Shown: positions 6,710 through 15,059 of the stretch, in pieces
Layout: every line of letters begins with the position of its first letter
Numbering within the stretch: the first letter of the stretch is position 1
Origin: Acidobacteriota bacterium
GTDB taxonomy: Bacteria > Acidobacteriota > Terriglobia > Terriglobales > Acidobacteriaceae
Reading direction: 5' to 3'
Assembly: GCA_021836865.1 (NCBI GenBank)
Contig: JAKBHH010000037.1
Coordinates: 1-32,198 of the forward strand
DNA length: 32,198 nt
The notes under the pieces: model-generated
The model's database searches: none
What the model saw: the letters and a program-made list of their open reading frames with translations, nothing else
Told to the model about the DNA's origin: nothing
Made by a program: the position numbers and the translations under genes

Positions 6710-8710
6710 ATGACGAATGAATCCACAACCGCGTCCCGTCCGGCCCATGCACCTTCCGCCCTGGCTGCATGGGTACTGCTGGTGGCCATCTTCGCCGCCG
6801 TGCAATTTGCTTCGCTTTTCTCTCCTCCGCTGCTGGACGACGTGGATGCAAGCCACGCCCAGGCCGCGCAGCACATGGCCGAAAGCGGAGACTGGATCAC
6901 GCTGAAAGTGGACGGCATCCGCTATCTGGAAAAGCCCCCGCTGCCCTACTGGATTGACGCCGGCCTCTACAAAATCTTCGGCCAGAACGTCTTTGCCACA
7001 CATCTGCAAAATGCGCTGGCACTGCTGGGATGCGCCTGGCTCGGGTGGCTGTGGGCGAGCCGCGCCTGGGGACCCCGCGCAGGCTTCTACTCCGCGCTGG
7101 GAATCCTCACCTCCATCGGGCCGTTTCTCTTTACCCGCTTCGCCATTCCCGAGGCACTGCTCAGCTTCCTCTTCCTGCTGGCGCTGTATTGCTTCCTCAC
7201 CGGGATGGAGTCGCGCCGCCCTGCGCGCTTTTACGTCATGTGGGTCGCGCTGGCCCTGGCCACGCTGACCAAGGGGCTCATCGCGCCGGTCTTTTTCCTG
7301 GGCGCAGCCATTCCTCTGCTGTTTCTGAGCGGCCAGTGGCGGCGCTGGCGTCAGTTCAAGCCTTTCACTGGACTCCTGCTTTATCTCGCCGTCGCCGCGC
7401 CATGGCACATTCTCGCCGGCCTCGCCAATCCCGACCAGGGCAACCCCGTCGGCAACCACCCCACGCCGGGAAACGTGCACGGCTTCTGGTACTTCTACTT
7501 CATCAACGAACACTTCCTGCGCTTTCTGGGTGAGCGCTTTCCGCATGACTACAACCGCCTCCCGTTCGTGGCCTACTGGCTGCTGCATCTGGTCTGGCTT
7601 TTTCCCTGGAGCCTGTTCTTCCCGGCGATGCTGGTGGTGGCCTGGAAGACCCGCCGCAACTGGCTGCAACACCTGCGCCGCGACGCCGGACAGACGGTCG
7701 ACTTTTATCTGGACTATGCCGCCCGCGAAGACGTGGCCAGCTTCGTCTCCCGCTTGAAGTTTCGCGTGCGGACCATCTGGCTGCTCGGGCTGTTTGTTGC
7801 CTTCACGCTGCTGTTCTTCTCCATCTCCACCAATCAGGAGTACTACACCTTCCCCGCGTGGCCGCCACTGCTGATCCTGACCGCGGGAGTGCTGGCGGGC
7901 ATTGAAGAGGCATGGGGTCCGGCGGGTAGCCCAGACAGCAAGCCCATGCTCTCGACCGCCTGGCTCACCGGTGCACAAGCCGTCTTTGCCGTCGCGGGCG
8001 CGCTCGCCGCCATCGCCCTCGGATGGGGGCTGTGGGAGGCGCGCAACCTGCCCTTCGTCGCGGACATCGGTACCCTTCTGGCGCATCGCGACGTAGGCGG
8101 TTATACGCTTTCAATGTCGCACCTTTTTGACCTCACCGGCCCGTCGTTCGCGGCACTGCGCCTGCCGGCTGTCCTGGCCATGGTGGCGCTGCTCGTTGGC
8201 CCGGCCGTGGGATGGCTGCTGCGGCTGAAAGGCAAACACCTTGGCGCCACCATCAGCGTGGCCGTCACAGCAGCGGTCTTCCTGGTCGCAGCGCACATCG
8301 CATTCACGCGCTTTGAGCCGATGTTGAGCTCAAAACAGCTTGCCGACACGATTCTGCGCTATGGCTCGCCATCCGACTCGTTCATCATTTACGGGGATCA
8401 GTCCGACGCCTCGTCGGTCGTCTTCTATACCCACAACTTCCTGCACAAGCCCGCGGATATTGTCGTCGAGCCTTGCTCCCCGCATGGAGCCGGATCGTCG
8501 CTCTTGTGGGGCTCGTGCTACCCCGACGCGCCGCATATCTTCCTCAGCGAAGATCAGCTCTCCAGGATGTGGGGAACGGGCGAGCGCAAATGGCTCTTCG
8601 CGCAGGACACAAACCAATCCAAAGTGGAGCAGTTGCTGGCGAGGCGCCTGTACCCGGTGCAATCCATTGCCGACAAGGCGCTGTGGACGGATCGTCCGCT
8701 CACAAAATAG
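6710..8710 (+). CDS. Membrane glycosyltransferase, ArnT/PMT-like (GT83-type)
   Basis: Polytopic inner-membrane GT-C glycosyltransferase of 666 residues. It would use a polyprenyl-phosphate sugar and glycosylate a lipid or protein on the periplasmic side. The first periplasmic loop has DDVDASHAQAAQHMAESGDW, with the acidic residues typical of the catalytic loop, then KVDGIRYLEKPPLPYWI, the ArnT/PMT hallmark. About 12 membrane segments follow, then a C-terminal periplasmic domain from about residue 530 (GDQSDASSVVFYTHNF). The start was placed at ATG 6710, just ahead of TM1; see the gap entry for the awkward ribosome site. The lipid A-aminoarabinose function of ArnT is not assured, since no arn genes are nearby. 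It stands alone and is convergent with hpnI. Confidence 0.85.
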   Translation: MTNESTTASRPAHAPSALAAWVLLVAIFAAVQFASLFSPPLLDDVDASHAQAAQHMAESGDWITLKVDGIRYLEKPPLPYWIDAGLYKIFGQNVFATHLQNALALLGCAWLGWLWASRAWGPRAGFYSALGILTSIGPFLFTRFAIPEALLSFLFLLALYCFLTGMESRRPARFYVMWVALALATLTKGLIAPVFFLGAAIPLLFLSGQWRRWRQFKPFTGLLLYLAVAAPWHILAGLANPDQGNPVGNHPTPGNVHGFWYFYFINEHFLRFLGERFPHDYNRLPFVAYWLLHLVWLFPWSLFFPAMLVVAWKTRRNWLQHLRRDAGQTVDFYLDYAAREDVASFVSRLKFRVRTIWLLGLFVAFTLLFFSISTNQEYYTFPAWPPLLILTAGVLAGIEEAWGPAGSPDSKPMLSTAWLTGAQAVFAVAGALAAIALGWGLWEARNLPFVADIGTLLAHRDVGGYTLSMSHLFDLTGPSFAALRLPAVLAMVALLVGPAVGWLLRLKGKHLGATISVAVTAAVFLVAAHIAFTRFEPMLSSKQLADTILRYGSPSDSFIIYGDQSDASSVVFYTHNFLHKPADIVVEPCSPHGAGSSLLWGSCYPDAPHIFLSEDQLSRMWGTGERKWLFAQDTNQSKVEQLLARRLYPVQSIADKALWTDRPLTK

Positions 8711-8734
8711 CGCCAGCCCTCGGGTGAGAAAGAC

Positions 8735-9913
8735 TTACTCAGCCGCCCGCATCTTGCCGCCCGGCAGCAACTGAAAGACCCGCCCGCGCCAGAGAACATG
8801 GCTGGACGAGTAACTCGCCGCCCAGAAGCAAAAACCCATCAGGTCGCGGATGGGGTAGAGCACCAGCAAACTGAACCAGCTTCGATCGCCCACCACTGCC
8901 CTGCCCACGGCCAGAGACAGCGCCAGCCGCGTCGCCACACTCCAGCCCAGCAGAGCCAGCCCCCAGCCCGCGTGACCCAGACCCGCCGCCCCGGCCCACG
9001 CCAGCAGGCCGAAGGGCACGCTGAAGGTGAGCGCGGTGCCAAAGTGCCCTTTGGGCCGTGAAAACCGCGTGGACTTCATCCAGCGCACCTGATGCTTGAG
9101 TGATGCCACAAAACTGGAGTTGATGACCATGTGATCAATGGCGTGATGACTCAGCGCCACCGTCTGCCCCAGCTTCCATGTTTCGTTCCCAAGCACAAAA
9201 TCGTCAGCGCAGTAGTCGGCTGTCACCTTGAAGCCGCCCATGGTGCGGATCGTCTGCCGGCGAAATGCCATGGTGGGTCCGAGCGTGAACTGCATCCCTT
9301 CCATCATCCGCGCCACCAGCACGCCGGCCGTCATCTCGACTGACATGCCCACGGCCTCAAGCCGCGCCCACAACCCGCCCTCGGCCGCCACGCCGCGATA
9401 AGGGCAGGTGATGCCGCCAACGCGCACATCGGCGAAAGGCAACGCCACGGCGCGCAAATAATCCGGTGTGACACGCACGTCGCTGTCGCTGATGACGAGG
9501 ATATCGTGGGCTGCTGCGGCCTCCATGGCCTCCATCGACTCCACTTTGTCGTTGATGTAGTCCGACCTGCCGCCGGTCCAAAGAAACTTCGCCGGAACGT
9601 GCGAAAATCGGGCTGCCACACGCCGTGCGATTTTCAGGCCGGCATCGTCCTCGCTGCGCGCACAGAAGAGGATCTCGTACTGGGGATAGTCCTGCGCAAA
9701 GAAGCTGGCGAGGTGGGCTTCAAGATCGGGCTCAGCGCCGTGCAGCGGCTTGAGCAGCGAGAGCGGCGGAGTAAAACCCGGCCGCGCCGAAAGCTGGGCC
9801 AGCGCGGCCCGCCGCTCCCGCAGATAGCCCGGCACGGCCCAGAGCGTCATGCCCGCAAAGACCGTGGAGGTGAGCAAGCCGAAGATGGCGAGGGCGAGCA
9901 GGGCGTACAACAT
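8735..9913 (-). CDS. hpnI: Hopanoid/ceramide-type glycosyltransferase HpnI (GT2/GT21)
   Basis: Membrane-bound glycosyltransferase that would transfer N-acetylglucosamine to bacteriohopanetetrol in hopanoid side-chain tailoring. It has 392 residues from ATG 9913. An N-terminal membrane helix (about 1-25) precedes a GT-A domain with the nucleotide-sugar metal motif SDSDVRV (Asp143, Asp145), an acidic pair ADDF (Asp237/238) and the QVRW variant of the QxxRW motif (275-278). C-terminal membrane helices follow. This D..DD..Q(R)RW layout is shared with ceramide glucosyltransferases (GT21). HpnI is favoured because bacteria of this phylum make hopanoids; a sphingolipid role is the main alternative. 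It follows the TauE/SafE gene by 46 bases on the same strand. Confidence 0.78.
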   Translation of the reverse strand: MLYALLALAIFGLLTSTVFAGMTLWAVPGYLRERRAALAQLSARPGFTPPLSLLKPLHGAEPDLEAHLASFFAQDYPQYEILFCARSEDDAGLKIARRVAARFSHVPAKFLWTGGRSDYINDKVESMEAMEAAAAHDILVISDSDVRVTPDYLRAVALPFADVRVGGITCPYRGVAAEGGLWARLEAVGMSVEMTAGVLVARMMEGMQFTLGPTMAFRRQTIRTMGGFKVTADYCADDFVLGNETWKLGQTVALSHHAIDHMVINSSFVASLKHQVRWMKSTRFSRPKGHFGTALTFSVPFGLLAWAGAAGLGHAGWGLALLGWSVATRLALSLAVGRAVVGDRSWFSLLVLYPIRDLMGFCFWAASYSSSHVLWRGRVFQLLPGGKMRAAE

Positions 9914-9959
9914 ACAGGCTTCAGCATACCTGCGAAAGATGGAAGAGCGCGACTTGGGT

Positions 9960-10664
9960 TTAGCGGGAGCGGACCAGGGCCTGCACCAGAAGCGAGATGC
10001 CGATTGCGGCCAGACCGAAGTAGACGTACCGGGAAAATGCGGCGTGGGGCAAGCGGTGGTTGATCGCTCGGCCAAGAAATACGGCGGGAATCATGACGGG
10101 GAGGCTGACCAGGTAGTCCCGCGTCACAACCGGTGTCCACAAGCCTGTGGCCCAGTACCCGAACATGCCGAGAAGGCTCGCCGGCAGAAAGTATGCCTGG
10201 AGAGTGGCGCGAAAGCGCTGGGGCGGCCAACGTCGAAGCGAACCGTAGAGCACCAGCGGTGGCCCGTTCATTCCGTACGCTCCGCCCAGGATGCCGGAGC
10301 AGAAACCGCAGGCCAGCAGCCAGCCCCGGCTGTCCTGGTGGAGTTTGAACCGCATTCGTCCGGCAAGAGAGTAGGCCGAAAACAGGAGGATCATCGCGCC
10401 AAGTCCGGCCTTCACAAGACGCTCCGGGCTGCGGGTCAGCATGTACAGCCCCAAAGGGATGCCGAGTGCGGTCGCAAATAAAAGCCAGCCGGCGCTGCGC
10501 ATGTGAATGTGCCGCCAGTCCTGCGCCACAACGATGGCCGCGATGGAAATGGACACCAGAACAGCCAGCGGGGCGGCAACCTGCAAGGGCAGGCAAAACG
10601 CAAGCAGAGGAACGGCCACCAGAGCCTCTCCGAATCCAAACGCGGAACGGATTAACGTGGCCAC
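9960..10664 (-). CDS. TauE/SafE family membrane exporter
   Basis: Polytopic membrane protein of the TauE/SafE (sulfite exporter) family, 234 residues from GTG 10664. The N-terminal repeat RSAFGFGEALVAVPLLAF and the central GFCSGILGGAYGMNGPPLVLYG are the two duplicated family signatures. The GTG start cuts into the first membrane helix and has no ribosome site. Thirteen codons earlier an ATC at 10703 lies 6 bases behind a GGAG site, just after the hspR stop, and would give the complete first helix (NAILVSVLLIIFVATLI). No ATG, GTG or TTG lies between it and the upstream in-frame stop. The true start may therefore be the non-canonical ATC at 10703 (247 residues). The substrate is unproven. It is the third gene of the dnaJ-hspR cluster. 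Confidence 0.85.
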   Translation of the reverse strand: MATLIRSAFGFGEALVAVPLLAFCLPLQVAAPLAVLVSISIAAIVVAQDWRHIHMRSAGWLLFATALGIPLGLYMLTRSPERLVKAGLGAMILLFSAYSLAGRMRFKLHQDSRGWLLACGFCSGILGGAYGMNGPPLVLYGSLRRWPPQRFRATLQAYFLPASLLGMFGYWATGLWTPVVTRDYLVSLPVMIPAVFLGRAINHRLPHAAFSRYVYFGLAAIGISLLVQALVRSR

Positions 10665-10718
10665 AAAGATGATTAGCAGGACAGAAACCAGGATCGCGTT
10701 GATGGGATACTCCGAAAA

Positions 10719-11123
10719 TTATGGCTTGCGGGTTGGTGCGGACTTGACCACCACAGCCGGCTTGCGCAGCGGCACAATCGCTCCTGCCGAGCCGGGCGCT
10801 GCCTGCTGAAAGCGTGAAAGCATCTCCGACCGCACATACTCCACAAAGCTCTGCATCTGGCGATTCATCTCTTCCATGCGCTCGCGCATCTGCAGGATGA
10901 TGGCGATACCGGCGATGTTCACGCCCAGGTCGCGCGCCAGGTTGAGAATGAACTCCAGCCGCTCCAGGTCCTCGTCGGTATAGAGACGCGTATTGCCCTC
11001 CGTACGCGACGGCTTCAGCAGGCCCTCCCGCTCATAAAGACGCAGCGTCTGCGGATGAATCTCGTACATCTCGGCCACCGCCGAAATCATGTACGCGCCC
11101 TTCGATTTACGTTTTGCGGCCAT
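10719..11123 (-). CDS. hspR: Heat-shock repressor HspR (MerR family)
   Basis: DNA-binding repressor of chaperone genes, 134 residues. The MerR-type winged helix begins near residue 10 (YMISAVAEMYEIHPQTLRLYEREGL), with the wing GNTRLYTDEDLERLEFI, followed by the dimerisation helix and a basic, Ala/Pro-rich tail. IHPQTLRLYEREGLL is the HspR form of the recognition helix. It follows dnaJ by 42 bases on the same strand, as in many actinobacteria, which strongly supports HspR over a metal-sensing MerR protein; no metal-binding cysteines are present. Its likely operator (HAIR) is seen upstream of dnaK at 14993-15013. Confidence 0.92.
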   Translation of the reverse strand: MAAKRKSKGAYMISAVAEMYEIHPQTLRLYEREGLLKPSRTEGNTRLYTDEDLERLEFILNLARDLGVNIAGIAIILQMRERMEEMNRQMQSFVEYVRSEMLSRFQQAAPGSAGAIVPLRKPAVVVKSAPTRKP

Positions 11124-11165
11124 CGGTCGTTCGCACCAGCTTACCGTATGTCGAGAAGAATTCCC

Positions 11166-12341
11166 TTACACCTGATCAAACAGTTTCACGCGCGGGTCCT
11201 GGCTATTCAGTTTGGCCAGCTCGCGCATGATCTCGCGGCTGCGCTCGTCCTGCAGTGTGGGCACCACCACCTCGACGGTCACAATCTGATCTCCCCGCTG
11301 GCTTGGGTGCGACGCGCTCTCCACGCCGCGAGCCCTCATGCGCAGCTTTTGCCCGCTCTGCGTGCCGGGAGGGATCTTCAACTGCGCGCGCCCGTCAATG
11401 GTCGGCACGTCTACCTTGGCGCCCAGCGACGCCTCCGGCACCGTCACCGGGACCGTGAGGTGAATGTCATCGCCGGTGCGCGTGAAGACGGGGTGCGGCC
11501 CCGTACGCACGATCACGAACAGATCGCCCGCCGAACCTCCATTCACGCCGCTGTTCCCCTTGCCCTGCAATCGGATGCGCTGTCCGTCGCGCGTGCCGGC
11601 CTTGATGCGAAACTCAACCGTCTCGGTTCTGCTCACCGTTCCCTGGCCGTGGCAGGTGGGACAGTCATTCGACGTGCGTCCCGTGCCGTTGCAGCGCGGG
11701 CAAGGGATGTTGAACTTCATCCGCCCACCCATCTGGGTCACCTGCCCGGTGCCGTTGCACTCCGGGCAAGGCGCGGGCCCGCCCGCCTGTGCCTGGCCGT
11801 GGCAGGTGGGACAGGTCTCCTGGCGATGCACCTGCATCCGCGCCTGGCCGCCGCGGATGGCCGTCCAGAAGTCCACCGTCGCCTGGTATTCGAGATCGGT
11901 GCCCGCCTGCGGGCCGCGCGGCCGCTGCGACTGCTGCGCACCAGAGAAAATCCCGGAGAAAATGTCCTTGAAACTGCCCCACCCCGAGGAGCCCGCGCCT
12001 GCCTGCGGCGAGCCGCTCTGGAAGCCGGAAAAATCGAACCCTCCAAAGTCCACTGGAGACTGCCCGCCCTGCTGCCGCGCATAGGCCTCAGCCTGCGCCG
12101 GGTCAATCTGGTCGGAGTAGAAGCCGAGCTGATCGTACACCTTGCGCTTCTTCTCGTCGCTCAGGATGTCGTTGGCCTCGGAGATCTCCTTGAACTTCTC
12201 TTCAGCGCGCTTGTCACCGGGATTCACGTCAGGGTGGTACCTGCGCGCGGCCTTGCGAAACGCCTTGCGAATCTCCTCGGGCGTAGCCGTCTTCTTCACA
12301 CCGAGCGTTGCGTAATAGTCCTTGTTCTGTGTCGTGGACAT
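11166..12341 (-). CDS. dnaJ: Chaperone protein DnaJ
   Basis: Class I Hsp40 co-chaperone that stimulates the ATPase of DnaK, 391 residues. The J domain (about 8-75) contains HPD at 36-38. A Gly/Phe-rich linker follows (FGGFDFSGF). The zinc region has four CXXCXG-type repeats (CPTCHGQA, CPECNGTG, CPRCNGTG, CPTCHGQG), the first lacking the last glycine. The C-terminal substrate domains end in a typical DnaJ tail. ATG 12341 is preceded by GAGAAGGAAG; the frame is open further upstream, but only this start places the J domain properly. It is the first gene of a minus-strand cluster with hspR, the exporter gene and hpnI. No grpE is nearby. Confidence 0.95.
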   Translation of the reverse strand: MSTTQNKDYYATLGVKKTATPEEIRKAFRKAARRYHPDVNPGDKRAEEKFKEISEANDILSDEKKRKVYDQLGFYSDQIDPAQAEAYARQQGGQSPVDFGGFDFSGFQSGSPQAGAGSSGWGSFKDIFSGIFSGAQQSQRPRGPQAGTDLEYQATVDFWTAIRGGQARMQVHRQETCPTCHGQAQAGGPAPCPECNGTGQVTQMGGRMKFNIPCPRCNGTGRTSNDCPTCHGQGTVSRTETVEFRIKAGTRDGQRIRLQGKGNSGVNGGSAGDLFVIVRTGPHPVFTRTGDDIHLTVPVTVPEASLGAKVDVPTIDGRAQLKIPPGTQSGQKLRMRARGVESASHPSQRGDQIVTVEVVVPTLQDERSREIMRELAKLNSQDPRVKLFDQV

Positions 12342-12671
12342 CTTCCTTCTCAATCCCCCATCAGGCCAGTGTCCGGACTTTCCAGCAGCCAGAGGGCACA
12401 ACTGCACTTGAAACAATCATCGGCATAGATTGGCTCGCCACCTCTCACGACGACGAATATCCAATCGTGCCGTTCCCCGCCAGGTCTACGTGCACGTGGA
12501 TGAGCCGCTCCATTCCGCCCCCTCTCAACCTGCCCGATGCAATGTATCGTCCTCACCCCCGCCCTCAGCATAGCAACTCCCGGACGTACATGCCTGTGCC
12601 CTATTAGATTGCAGGAGCCTTTATCAGGCTTCATGGATGTCATGCAGGAGGCATCCACGGCCTTGTCTCGC
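12342..12671. other. Gap between dnaJ and the EmrB-type exporter
   Basis: This 330-base gap upstream of dnaJ (minus) shows no clear HAIR element and no strong promoter. It holds two small hairpins, AGCCT/AGGCT at 12616-12630 and TGGATG/CATCCA at 12634-12657, which may end transcription of the exporter gene, though neither has a T-run. A short minus-strand frame at 12513-12445, ATG with GAGGGGG in front and a peptide starting MERLIHVHVDLAG, recalls the first residues of HipA-type proteins but stops after 22 codons. Confidence 0.35.
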
Positions 12672-14252
12672 TCAATGCGCCCCCGGCGGCGGTGCCGCAT
12701 GGCGCGGCGGCTTCCTGAAAAGCCACACCGCCCCCGCGCAGAAGAACGCCAGCAGCGCAGTCCAGCGGAAGACATCCACATAGGCAAGGAGCGCAGCCTG
12801 CTGCCCCATGAGCCGGTAGACAAGCCCCAGCGAACCGGGGCGGGCCTGCGCGCGGCCCAGGTAGTGGCTCAGGTAGGCGGCCATGAGCGCCGATTTCTGC
12901 TGCAGCTCCGGGCTGGAGGCCGTCAGGTGCGCGCCGATCTCCGTCTGGTGCAGGTCGGCACGGCGAATCAGCGCCGTCGTGGCCATGGCGATTCCAACCG
13001 ACCCCCCGATATTGCGCAGCATGTTGAACAGCCCCGTAGCGTTGCCCATCTCCTCGCGGGGAATGGTGGAGGTGGTCATCGTGGCCAGCGGAACAAAAAC
13101 GAAACTCAACGCAAATCCCGTAAACAGGATCGGCAGCAGCAGGGTCAAGGGGCCAATGTCCAGACTGACCGTTCCAAAGATCAGTGAGCAAACGCCAAAG
13201 CCGATGAACCCCGCCGAAAGCAGCTTGCGATTGTCGATGCGCGAGCCCAGGATACCGATGATCGGCGAGCCGATAAACGACCCGATGCCGCGCGGGCCCA
13301 CCACAAGGCCAGCGGTAAAAGCTGTATAGCCAAGGATTTCCTGGTAGTAAAGCGGCAGGATGGCGATCGTGATATAGATGCACATGCCCAGGAGGGCAAT
13401 CAGGAAGCAGCCCGTCCTGAAGTTCCGGTCCTTCAGCACGTGCAAATCGACCAGGCCTTTAGGGTTCGACCATGAGCGCCATATCCAGCCCAAAAGGGCC
13501 GCCACCAGCGCGACCACCGCCCACCGCACCCAGAGGGCGCCGAACCAGTCATCCTCCTGGCCTTTATCCAAAACCACCTGCAGGCAGCCCGTCCACACAA
13601 TCAGCAGGCCAAAGCCGATATTGTCGAAGGCGCCAACTTTTGCGTTCTTGATATACGGAGGATCGTGGACAAACCGGGTGATAAGGATAACCGCCAGTAT
13701 GCCGACCGGGATGTTGATGTAGAACGCGTAGCGCCAACTGAAGGTATCCGTGAGCCAGCCGCCCAGCGTGGGGCCAAGCACCGGGGCAACAACGATGCCA
13801 AGGCCATAGGCCGCCATGGACATCGACCGCTGGGCTGGAGGAAAGCTCTCCAGCAAGATCGACTGCGACAAGGGCTGCAGGGCGCCACCGCCCGCCCCCT
13901 GCACAATGCGCGCCAGCAGAATTATCGAGAGCGAAGGCGCCGCACCGCAGAAAAATGAGGCAATGGTGAAGACAATGACACAAGCGAGCAGGAACCGCTT
14001 GCGCCCAAAGCGCCTGGCAAACCAGTTGCTGGCAGGCAGAATCACAGCATTGGCGACAAGATAGCTCGTGAGCACCCATGTTGCCTCGGAGTTCGAGGCC
14101 GAGAGCGACCCCGCTATATACGGCAGCGCCACCGAGGCGATGGCCGTGTCCAACACCTCCATAAATGTTGGAAGCATCACCGACAGGGTGACAAGCCAGG
14201 GGTTGACGCCCTGGGTGAGAGGGTAACGGGCTTGAGCGTCTGCTGTGGTCAT
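12672..14252 (-). CDS. DHA2-family multidrug MFS transporter (EmrB/QacA-like)
   Basis: Drug:proton antiporter of the 14-helix DHA2 family, 526 residues from ATG 14252, a normal EmrB size. Family motifs are clear: motif D1 near TM1 (MLPTFMEVLDTAIASVALPYI), NWFARRFGRKRF in loop 2-3, RIVQGAGGGALQPLSQSILLESFPP in TM4-5, and motif C GIVVAPVLGPTLGGWL in TM5. The frame is open further upstream, but residues before this methionine look non-coding. GGCGGAG sits directly against the ATG, an unusually short spacing. No EmrA-like membrane-fusion gene is adjacent, so how it couples to the outer membrane is unclear. It is divergent from tspO across 181 bases. Confidence 0.88.
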   Translation of the reverse strand: MTTADAQARYPLTQGVNPWLVTLSVMLPTFMEVLDTAIASVALPYIAGSLSASNSEATWVLTSYLVANAVILPASNWFARRFGRKRFLLACVIVFTIASFFCGAAPSLSIILLARIVQGAGGGALQPLSQSILLESFPPAQRSMSMAAYGLGIVVAPVLGPTLGGWLTDTFSWRYAFYINIPVGILAVILITRFVHDPPYIKNAKVGAFDNIGFGLLIVWTGCLQVVLDKGQEDDWFGALWVRWAVVALVAALLGWIWRSWSNPKGLVDLHVLKDRNFRTGCFLIALLGMCIYITIAILPLYYQEILGYTAFTAGLVVGPRGIGSFIGSPIIGILGSRIDNRKLLSAGFIGFGVCSLIFGTVSLDIGPLTLLLPILFTGFALSFVFVPLATMTTSTIPREEMGNATGLFNMLRNIGGSVGIAMATTALIRRADLHQTEIGAHLTASSPELQQKSALMAAYLSHYLGRAQARPGSLGLVYRLMGQQAALLAYVDVFRWTALLAFFCAGAVWLFRKPPRHAAPPPGAH

Positions 14253-14433
14253 CTCCGCCGGAACAATAGAGATTACAGGATTCGGATCGGTTCCGTGGGT
14301 GACAACTGCCACTCCCCGGGGAACGTTGCCAACCGGGGCGGCGATCCGGGATGATGAGGCAGGCGGGTTTCGCCGTGTGCGATGCGCGCGCCGGTAGGTC
14401 CAAAACTGAGACAATCCTTTTGCGGGGGGCGCC

Positions 14434-14907
14434 TTGACACGTTGGATTTGGTTGTTGGGTTGGCTTTTGCTGTGCTTTGGCGTGGGTGCGGTGAGCTCGG
14501 CTCTCACCGCCGGTGAGATTCACGGGTGGTATCAGACGCTGCTTCGCCCGTCTTTTGCGCCTCCCAACTGGGTCTTCGCACCCGTCTGGACCGCGCTCTA
14601 TGCCATGATGGCGATCGCGGCCTGGATCGTCAGCCAGGCGCCAGCCTCGGAAATGCGCACATGGACCCTGAACATCTTCCTCATTCAGCTGAGTTTGAAC
14701 TTCCTGTGGTCCATCATCTTCTTTCGCGAACATGCCATCGCTCAGGCCATGGTCGAAATTGCTGTCCTGTGGTTCTTCATCGGTGCTACGACCTTGGCAT
14801 TCCGCAGACTCTCCCCTGTCGCGGCCTGGCTGATGGTCCCGTACTGGGCATGGGTGACGTTTGCCGGCTTCCTGAATTGGGGCTTCCTGCGCCTGAATGG
14901 CATGTAG
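14434..14907 (+). CDS. tspO: TspO/MBR family protein (tryptophan-rich sensory protein)
   Basis: Five-helix membrane protein of the translocator/benzodiazepine-receptor family, which binds tetrapyrroles such as protoporphyrin. It has 157 residues, the standard length. Family motifs include LRPSFAPPNWVFAPVWTALY between TM1 and TM2, LNFLWSIIFF in TM3 and YWAWVTFAGFLNWGFLRLN in TM5. The start is TTG 14434, with a GGGGGGC purine run 3-9 bases ahead and no better in-frame ATG near it. It lies 152 bases upstream of dnaK on the same strand, but the dnaK region has its own regulatory signals. A stress or haem-homeostasis role is plausible from the family, not shown here. Confidence 0.88.
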   Translation: MTRWIWLLGWLLLCFGVGAVSSALTAGEIHGWYQTLLRPSFAPPNWVFAPVWTALYAMMAIAAWIVSQAPASEMRTWTLNIFLIQLSLNFLWSIIFFREHAIAQAMVEIAVLWFFIGATTLAFRRLSPVAAWLMVPYWAWVTFAGFLNWGFLRLNGM

Positions 14908-14992
14908 GGCAAAGAGCTTAAGTTCAATCCCCGACTGCGGCCGTCAAGCCACGGACGAGGATCGATACCTTATCTAAACTAAATCAAGAAAA

Positions 14993-15013
14993 GTTGACAC
15001 TAAGTCACTCAAT
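14993..15013. promoter_or_regulatory. HAIR-like HspR operator upstream of dnaK
   Basis: GTTGACA-N7-ACTCAAT has exactly the 7-7-7 layout of the HspR-binding HAIR element CTTGAGT-N7-ACTCAAG. The right half matches in 6 of 7 positions and the left in 4 of 7, including the core TTGA. It lies 47 bases upstream of the dnaK start and its left half contains a perfect -35 hexamer (TTGACA), although no good -10 follows at standard spacing. An hspR gene lies 4 kb away in this window. Confidence 0.55.
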
Positions 15014-15059
15014 GATGCATCCTAAATATGTCAGAACTTCTATAGGCGGGATACCAACC

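Noticed and set aside
6683..8086. Long minus-strand open frame opposite the ArnT-like gene
   Set aside because: Gln/Glu/Gly-rich low-complexity translation antisense to a well-supported membrane glycosyltransferase.
11055..12428. Long plus-strand open frame (457 codons) opposite dnaJ
   Set aside because: Antisense to a clear DnaJ; the translation is Arg/His/Leu-rich with no domain, as expected for a GC-driven shadow.
12616..12657. Two short hairpins as a terminator of the EmrB-type exporter gene
   Set aside because: Stems of 5-6 bp without a T-run; too weak to call as a separate feature.
14908..15059. CIRCE element upstream of dnaK
   Set aside because: No TTAGCACTC-N9-GAGTGCTAA match; the HAIR-like element fits better and hspR is present.
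14994..15059. Extended dnaK start at the TTG 22 codons upstream
   Set aside because: It would add residues absent from all DnaK proteins and would start inside the operator; ATG 15060 has a better ribosome site.
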